Part shown: positions 40,998-64,000 of the stretch, piece after piece
How the letters are laid out: each line of letters starts with the position of its first letter
Position numbering within the stretch: position 1 is the first letter of the stretch
Assembly (NCBI GenBank): GCA_054601695.1
Contig: BAAHQB010000363.1
Location: 92,631-156,630, forward strand
Direction of reading: 5' to 3'
Length of the DNA stretch: 64,000 nt
Origin: Amorphochlora amoebiformis
Taxonomy: Eukaryota; Cercozoa; Chlorarachniophyceae
Notes under the pieces: model-generated
Database searches by the model: none
Seen by the model: only the letters and a program-made list of their open reading frames with translations
What the model was told of the DNA's origin: nothing
Made by a program: the position numbers and the translations under genes

Positions 40998-42022
40998 TGG
41001 GTTCTCCACATATACATACGCCAATTACAGCCTACAGACGATTTTTATAGAACCTCTACACAAATAAAGATTTCGAATTCTTTAATTAGAAATCGAAGTG
41101 CATTAATAAGGTCTAGAAGGTTTCGAAGTGTAACAATAAAGATTTCAAAGTTTCGCTAGAAATGATAAGTTCTCGAATATTACTGCAATAAGAGATTTTG
41201 AAGTTTAAGCGGAACGGAATAGAGCATCTCACTGTTAATACTCGCATGCTTGATACAAAAAGGTGAGAAATCTTGGGACCACTTTACGTCCTATTAAAGA
41301 GGATTTGTAAATTCTCCCAGAGATGGCAACATATTATTCTTGTAACTAGTGCTAGTAGTGTAACTGCGGTCACATAACTAGCATCTAGAGCATAACCATG
41401 ACAAGTTAGAATAAAATTTACGATCAAGTTTTGATTACACGCATACACTATATAGACTATCGGATATAGATTTACTGGAGATATTAGATATCTGTGCTAT
41501 ATGGCGCTCAACCATACCAATTAACCAGATTAACGGTTATATGATGTAACTACAATTGACATATCACATTAGTAATCTAGTAATTGGTATTCGTATAGTG
41601 ACTGGAGTGATATGTATACTATTATGCATAGTACACAATTTAACACTAACCGCGTACGGTATTTATTTGTACGTGTAAGTCATCTAACTTTGTATATGGT
41701 CGTTGCATACAAATATTTACTAGATTTATCGGCAGTACGCATACATTCATTGACGCAAGTGCTACTACTACTGTTCTTCGAGGCTCATTCTAGTCGTTCA
41801 ACTTGATTGCGACATTACTGCGCCGTTGCATTTGTTGTGTATGTACAAGCAAAGTTATATATTCGATGATCTAGATGATCGTCACCTAGTCCAGTTGTCA
41901 CTTCCATCAGGAATAATGCGTACGTACGTATACGTGACTCACGTGTATATTACGCATACGTACGTAAACCAAGTTGAATTGTCCATGCATTGTTGGCGTG
42001 TCATTGTAACTGCTACTACGTA

Positions 42023-42078
<56 letters not shown>

Positions 42079-43078
42079 TATACACATACACCGTACTTGT
42101 GTTGTTCTGTTTCGCACAAGTGTGGAAATAGGGTTATTGTTTTAAACTGAAACGCATGTGGAATTTGTGCTCACGTTAATATATTCATCACCAGGTCCTA
42201 CTGTACTATAGGCAGTCTAACAATGCATATACGGACGAACTAGAAGAATGCTAGGATATACATAGAGTCAAGTCACTTGGAACACACACGAATAATACGT
42301 ACGTACGTAATGGTACGTATCTATGTGGGGTATGTACCAATACGTATATGTGAGTGCGAAATTTAATAGCTTGATATACGTACGTACGTATATGAAATTA
42401 GTACGTACTATGGTTTATATATAATTAAGTTATATGGAGCTGTTGATATACTAATGTAACATCTCGATCACAATATCGCGTACTAGGCTTGTCTAGCTTG
42501 GGATAGTATGCTATCATAGTTATAGTAGTAATGATCATGACTATTTAGACTATCGCAGTGTTGGTAGTAGTACTAGTAGTATATACAAGTGATGGTCAGG
42601 ACTATAAGATCGGATCAACAAGGAAATATTTACACAAGCCCTAGAACTAGAAGAAGCCTTCGTCCCCGTCGTAAGCTAGGTAAGAGCCGAGACCCTTACG
42701 AGAGATTTTTCTTGATTTAGTCATAATCCTTGTAATAATTATCATAATTCGAGATATATACCTGTTTCTAGTGTTAAGGAATTGAACTTCCAACTAGTTC
42801 AAATTCGAATTTTCCAGTTGAATTCCTTCTTCCCTTCCAAATTCTAGAAATTCAATGATCAGTCAAACTTTGAATTTTTTGTTCTCCTGATATTATTTTA
42901 CATCTTCGAGTTGCACAGATAGATACCGTAATGATTCTTTAGACGACATGGCATGCAATTCAGATGAAAGTGGAGATTTATCCAGTTTGACGACACTTTG
43001 GGCACTCAATCTCTACATACGTTGCGAAAACAACTCCCCGGAAGCTTTAGAGGTAATAGTCTGAGCCCTCTGGATAGG
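40998..43078. other. intergenic, convergent gene ends; TACG- and CTAG-rich
   Basis: About 2.1 kb between the stop of the + gene and the stop of the zinc-finger gene, unusually poor in TA microsatellite. It holds many acgtacgta palindromes (41900-42400), tagtactagtag words (42560-42590) and no splice-supported exon. Some frames (41612-41806, 41826-42131) are open without other support. Confidence 0.6.
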
Positions 43079-49258
<6,180 letters not shown>

Positions 49259-49268
49259 CTAAACATAC

Positions 49269-49319
<51 letters not shown>

Positions 49320-49410
49320 TGTATATATGCATATATAACTATTTGTTTCTTTATTTATGTACACATAGTCTACATGTGTACAAATATGTGTGTGTGCATA
49401 CATACACATT

Positions 49411-49463
<53 letters not shown>

Positions 49464-49472
49464 ATGCATTTT

Positions 49473-49521
<49 letters not shown>

Positions 49522-49840
49522 CTACATATAGATATATACACATATCTTGAGCAATATTCGAATATATCTATCTCTCACCTTGCATCCTGACATGTTCTAG
49601 CATGCCTTCAGAATACCCTTTTGCCGAGGTTTGGGTTGCTGTTAGTAAGGAGATGGGTCAGCATTTGCTTGAGTTGCATGCGTTTAATACTTCCAACCGT
49701 ATAGTGTAGTATTATACATGCATGATACGGTTATAATCATTATATATACATTACTGTCACTCCGGTGTATATGTATAATATATATGTATATGTGCTTATG
49801 GATATATGCATTATATACGTATGTGAACACACACACACAC

Positions 49841-49901
<61 letters not shown>

Positions 49902-49908
49902 CACGTAT

Positions 49909-49942
<34 letters not shown>

Positions 49943-49968
49943 GTTGTATTTCGATACGTATGTGTGCT

Positions 49969-50024
<56 letters not shown>

Positions 50025-50170
50025 ATCTATTATAAAAATACATGCATTACGATGTACATCTCTCAATATATTATATACCATCAAGTAAGTTAGCATACAC
50101 ATGTATATACGTCATGAATCAGAATTAGGGTTAGGGTTAGTCAGAGCTTCGGTTTTAGCTTGAATCGGGT

Positions 50171-52103
<1,933 letters not shown>

Positions 52104-52353
52104 CTGAGATCCGACATACAGCATCACATATATGCATCTATGCGTGAATTACGCGCCGTAAAGCTGCTAGCAATCAGGTTTGTGGCACTGGTGAGAAGCT
52201 ATGGTGAGTAGCAGTGTGATTGGTATGTGAATACAACGTGAATGGTGTGTAGTTGTGGGATTTTTTTACATTTCGCGATGATGACGATGAGTTACGGATG
52301 GTAAACGCTCGTTGCTATCTACCAGTATTAACTTATTGCCCTGGGTATATATA

Positions 52354-52388
<35 letters not shown>

Positions 52389-52403
52389 TATGGGTATATA
52401 TAA

Positions 52404-52438
<35 letters not shown>

Positions 52439-52477
52439 ATATATATATATACATATATACATATGTACAGATATAAG

Positions 52478-52500
<23 letters not shown>

Positions 52501-52515
<15 letters not shown>

Positions 52516-52562
52516 CATGTATGTATATGTATATGTTTTAATCAGTGCCATGAGTAGATGTG
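52501..52562 (+). repeat. 5' exon-edge copy of exon 52671-52694
   Basis: Repeats the (gt)n block, the intron end atgttttaatcag and the first 17 nt of the exon before switching to TA repeat. It lies upstream of the real exon on the + strand, with AG kept. Confidence 0.75.
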
Positions 52563-52641
<79 letters not shown>

Positions 52642-52670
52642 CATATATGTATATGTATATGTTTTCTCAG

Positions 52671-53585
<915 letters not shown>

Positions 53586-53747
53586 AAAGTAATAAATGTG
53601 AACAATACAGTGCAGGGGGAAATATCGGCGTCCCGCGATTTCCAGGTAGTTTGCCTGCCAAACATCAACACATAAATATTCAAGGTCAAGACTCGCTCCT
53701 TCTCCTTCCTCGACTGCGCGCAAAGGACAGCTTACCTCTCAATCCAC

Positions 53748-53996
53748 TTGTGTTCATTCGCAACTGAGGTTCGAATACGTGTCCATACCTGCGCAATTGA
53801 GGACAAAATGTTCGAAATTGAGCTTCATATTATGTTCTCTAAGATTAAGGAATTTTTTTGGTTACTAATTCGAAGAGTGTTCCAATTTGCCATATATGCC
53901 GACGGAATTGCGGAATTTCGTGAAGGTTTATCTTTCCGGTATGTTGCTTTAGCCCAATCTTATCTGCATACTAAAAGTAGAAAAAGAATATTATAA
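53748..53996 (+). CDS. weak open reading frame, possible exon
   Basis: A frame ending MFSKIKEFFWLLIRRVFQF...SYLHTKSRKRIL then TAA lies in non-repetitive DNA downstream of the 53585 stop. Its first third has poor coding character. A short exon-like block at 53617-53646 (cag, then GEISASRDFQ, then gtagtt) lies just before it. No homology is recognised. It may be the last exon of a small gene or simply 3' flanking sequence. Confidence 0.2.
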   Translation: MCSFATEVRIRVHTCAIEDKMFEIELHIMFSKIKEFFWLLIRRVFQFAIYADGIAEFREGLSFRYVALAQSYLHTKSRKRIL

Positions 53997-54022
53997 TTTA
54001 TTACGGAAACGGTCGAGGAATA

Positions 54023-54230
54023 CTAAAGGTGACCAGAGAGAGTGTCTATAGTGAGACCGTCACATACTGCTAAGACCTCCATCGTCGGGCAACCAGTACT
54101 AGTCCAGTAGCCTGAAAAGAGCATGGCAGCCACGTTCTTCCGAAGATCCATTCCTGGGTGGGTGGCAGATGCCGACATTTTTGTTCGACAACCTTTGGTA
54201 TTAGAGGTTAAGAACCGGAGTGCATGTCCA
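54023..54230 (-). CDS. possible terminal exon, strand ambiguous
   Basis: Minus reading: acceptor gtctggacag, then a phase-2 frame of 69 codons including LRFLTSNTKGCRTKMSASA, ending TLSGHL then TAG. The opposite strand of the same DNA offers a clean initial exon 54123-54206 (MAATFFRRSIPGWVADADI and on, 28 codons, ending at donor gttaagaa). Both look protein-like, and the sequence alone does not decide between them. No family is recognised. Confidence 0.3.
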
Positions 54231-54315
54231 CTGTCCAGACGTACATTGTACATCAAATGTATACATGTATCTGGTGTACATATACATATAATTGTGTACA
54301 TGTGTATGATATTCA

Positions 54316-60396
<6,081 letters not shown>

Positions 60397-60623
60397 CGCA
60401 AATCGAGGGGGGGGGATAGCCAGCGATCCCAAAACACAAAGCCCCAGCGCAATCACGGTGACCATCGAAAACCTCCGAGGATTCGGAACCCAGAGTCGGT
60501 ACCCAAAAAAGGAAACACAGGGATTGAGAAGCCCCGGGATTCGTCATGTCGGTATCCAGAAACATATCTTTTCGGCTCTTTGTGAACACCTTCGCGCAAA
60601 AACTCACGGTCGACGGTTAGCCC
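60397..60623. promoter_or_regulatory. shared divergent promoter region of rbfA and the PHD gene
   Basis: The two start codons face away from each other with 227 bp between them. The stretch is free of TA microsatellite and GC-richer than the surroundings, including an 8-nt G run near 60404-60411. No TATA box stands out. It is probably a bidirectional promoter; the downstream Met choice for rbfA affects the left border. Confidence 0.5.
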
Positions 60624-61085
60624 ATGATGATGATGCCTGCACAACCTGGCCCGGAGGCGAAGAAAAATGACGCCCCCCCACGAAGACCACGAGGAAGGCC
60701 CCCTAGCCTGAAAAGAGAGGTGATTCCTTCAAAACCGAGGGGAAAGACCGCGGTGAAGGTCCTGGGGCACCGGATCTCGGAGACTGGAGAGGTTGAATAT
60801 CGTGTCTTATGGGATAAAAAGCTGCCTGAAGACGTGGATATTGAGACCTGGGAGTTGCTGAGGTGATTGAAGGGATGTTTGGGTCGGGGAAGAGAAGGAG
60901 AGGTAGCTTTGGGGCTAATGAGAGGAATGTCCTGTGTATCAATATGTAATTGTGAATACAGCTATAAATGCGTGTATGTGGTACTATAATATTTGCAAAT
61001 TTACATATATATATAAACAAACGCACACACATATGTATATATAATATAATATGTATATATGTGTATATATTGTGTACATATATAT

Positions 61086-61174
<89 letters not shown>

Positions 61175-61175
61175 G

Positions 61176-61206
<31 letters not shown>

Positions 61207-61257
61207 ATATGTACATATGTATATATATATATATATATATTTAAAATTTATATATAT

Positions 61258-61315
<58 letters not shown>

Positions 61316-61486
61316 ATACTTATATACTATGTAACCCAGCGAGATATCGGACGAGGCGGCGGTAGACGTCTACCATGAGGTGAGCTATCTGAGGAGACAT
61401 CGATATCTTAAGCGTGTGTTATATATGTATATATAAAAATGTATATATGTATATATATATTCATACATATACACACATATATCATG

Positions 61487-61528
<42 letters not shown>

Positions 61529-61550
61529 CATATATACATAAAAATATATA

Positions 61551-61586
<36 letters not shown>

Positions 61587-61748
61587 CGTGTAGTGAATAT
61601 TCATATGAATTTCTGTTGCACATTTGTGTTTCAAATTAGGAAATACTTTTACAATTTTAAAAATAGGTTAATATATATATATAAATATATATATAGATAT
61701 ATGTATTTGCATTGAACATATATTTATATAATACATATATATCTATAT

Positions 61749-61818
<70 letters not shown>

Positions 61819-62029
61819 TTGTATTCATCTAAATATTTGCATGTATCCTTTTTTATCTGATCATAAACTTTAGGAGAATAGGTGTTGCAGACCGAAAGGG
61901 AGGAAGCGGAAAGCTCGTAATTCATATGATATTTACAATTACATATATATATATATATCTATATAAAAAAAACTATATATATATGTATATGTATATTTAT
62001 ATATATATATATATATTTATTTATATCTA

Positions 62030-62069
<40 letters not shown>

Positions 62070-62088
62070 TATATGTGTATACACACAA

Positions 62089-62147
<59 letters not shown>

Positions 62148-62187
62148 TACATATACATATGCATTCGTTAAAAATGCATCCAAAAGA

Positions 62188-62224
<37 letters not shown>

Positions 62225-63096
62225 ATAAATATATATATACACATATACATATTTATATATTTATGCATATGTACATGTACATGTATAATATTCTATATAT
62301 ATATTTTATGTACATGTATACATTTATAGATTTATATATCTTAACATTGTATATATATATATATATTTATATATACACACACATATACATACATATATAC
62401 ATATTATGTATAGGTTATATCTACATTTATAATATAACCTAGTCCTCCCCTTGAGCACCGGAGACGAAATGACGTACGTGAAGCCAAAGAATAAAGAAAA
62501 TTGCCAAATATGCCTGGAGGTTCTGCCCGATTTTTTTCGTTTTATTTCTCAGGCCGATGTTTTCAATTTATGAGAATTTCGCGCCGGACTTATTTACCTT
62601 CTTGTGTTTTCACCTTTCTGATACCCCAGCAATCACGCTTTTCCTAGAGCCAGCAGCTAATCTCTGATTTTTTTTTTGGCAGAGTCGGAGTGATGAACAT
62701 GATCCGATTGTATATTGTGACACGTGCAACATGGGGGTTCACGCTTTCTGTAAGTTTATATACATTATACACGTATATATGTTTATACAATATATATATA
62801 TATGTATATAAATATATATATTTAAATATGTATATTTGTGTAGATGTATATATTTATATGAGTGAATATTGTAAATAATTATACATACATATACATATGG
62901 ATATACATATACATATACATACATATATATAATACACATACATACATACATACACATATATATATACATATATACATACATACATAATATATATATATAT
63001 ATAATGTATATGTTGGTGTGTGTTCATATATCTTTAGGCTATGGATATCCCCTCTCAAAGCGAATTCCAGAGGGAGAATGGAATTGTGAGAAATGC

Positions 63097-63136
<40 letters not shown>

Positions 63137-63310
63137 CACACACACATAAGTATATATAATTTTCATACATTATATATATATATATATATATAAATATATA
63201 TGTATATATATATATATATATGTACATATATATATATATATATACATCAAATATAGCCACTTACAAATATTTTATACATCAATATACGATATACACATAT
63301 ACACATACAT

Positions 63311-63363
<53 letters not shown>

Positions 63364-63414
63364 ATATGAATATATTACAGATCAAAATATACACAGCTAT
63401 AATACATATATATT

Positions 63415-63446
<32 letters not shown>

Positions 63447-63492
63447 GTATACATATATGTATCTACATATATACTTACATACACACACACAC

Positions 63493-63534
<42 letters not shown>

Positions 63535-63636
63535 CATATATATATATGTATATATATATAAATGTGCGTATGTAATATTGTATGTATAAATAGGCTCGGA
63601 GCGACAGACGAGCGCTGCGTACTCTGCCCAATGAAA
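60624..63636 (+). CDS. chromatin reader: AT-hook, chromodomain-like, PHD plus zinc knuckle (PZP-type), 7 exons, continues past window
   Basis: Likely nuclear histone-tail reader. Exons: 60624-60862, 61340-61379 (or to 61415, same frame), 61874-61916, 62443-62519, 62683-62749, 63038-63098, 63594-63636; 190 codons, phases agree. The start is ATG 60624, with an in-frame TAG just before it. Order: AT-hook core [12 protein letters not shown] (about residues 19-30); chromodomain-like [20 protein letters not shown] followed by TWELL; a second basic hook RPKGRKRKA; then a PHD finger assembled from three exons: [23 protein letters not shown] and [11 protein letters not shown], with C4-H-C3 spacing. 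It is followed by ERCVLCPMK, the start of the zinc knuckle seen in BRPF, JADE and AF10 proteins. The second PHD would lie beyond the window. The exon joining TTC-T to GC-TAT restores the expected FCYG, strong proof of the intron. Confidence 0.87.
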
Positions 63637-63661
63637 GTATACAAGTGTATTTGTAGTATAC

Positions 63662-63698
<37 letters not shown>

Positions 63699-63737
63699 CA
63701 ATATACACATATATATATGTACGTGTATATATATACA

Positions 63738-63770
<33 letters not shown>

Positions 63771-63823
63771 GTATGTATATATCTATGTGTATATAATTTA
63801 AATATATATGTGTGTATATATAC

Positions 63824-63868
<45 letters not shown>

Positions 63869-64000
63869 TACATATGTGCGCTTGGTTAAATGTGCATATG
63901 TTGTGAATATACATTTTTTGGTATGTATCTATGTATGTATATATATATGTATGTATATGTATATATATATATGTATATATATATATTTGTGTTTGTTTGT

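Overview
This is nuclear DNA of an intron-rich eukaryote, not bacterial. About half of it is (TA)n/(TATG)n-type microsatellite. Almost every non-repetitive island is a short exon (18-300 nt, mostly 40-130 nt) bounded by GT-AG splice sites. TTAGGG/CCCTAA-type telomere-like tracts, perfect and degenerate, are scattered through introns and intergenic DNA. The lineage cannot be named from the sequence. A TTAGGG-type telomere, spliceosomal introns and an organellar-type ribosome-binding factor A fit many protists, algae or early-branching animal/fungal relatives.

Most long reading frames here are meaningless translations of TA repeats (YIYIYI...). I instead read the unique islands as exons and required splice phase to agree across successive introns. 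Genes found, left to right: (1) minus, 732-10326, a 16-exon SpoU/TrmJ-like RNA 2'-O-methyltransferase with all three SpoU motifs; (2) plus, 24811-26630, a small uncertain gene; (3) plus, 27254-40997, a 22-exon gene of unknown function with a run of thirteen phase 1-1 exons; (4) minus, 43079-49258, a two-finger C2H2 zinc-finger protein; (5) minus, 50171-52103 and plus, 52671-53585, two partial convergence-region genes; (6) minus, ~54316-60396, ribosome-binding factor A (RbfA) with a basic, presequence-like N-terminus; (7) plus, 60624-63636 and beyond the window, a chromatin protein with AT-hook, chromodomain-like segment and PHD/zinc-knuckle module. Genes 6 and 7 are divergent and share a 227-bp promoter region.

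The main unusual finding is a recurrent architecture I call exon-edge reiteration. At least twelve exons are flanked by tandem copies of only their own boundary. Copies of the acceptor plus the first bases of the exon lie upstream, copies of the last bases of the exon plus the donor lie downstream, and each copy is separated by a TA tract. The polarity follows the sense strand at every locus I could orient. This leaves arrays of apparently intact decoy splice sites beside real exons.

Other points: telomere-like repeats serve as intron sequence, with opposite orientation on the two sides of one RbfA exon; a dispersed GC-richer repeat family and one MITE-like element sit in TA tracts; a six-unit array of TCACGTGA and TGAGTCA motifs lies near 54.6 kb; long purine/pyrimidine tracts lie in introns. 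The stretches 10.3-24.8 kb and 41.0-43.1 kb hold mainly repeats plus a few weak single-exon candidates.
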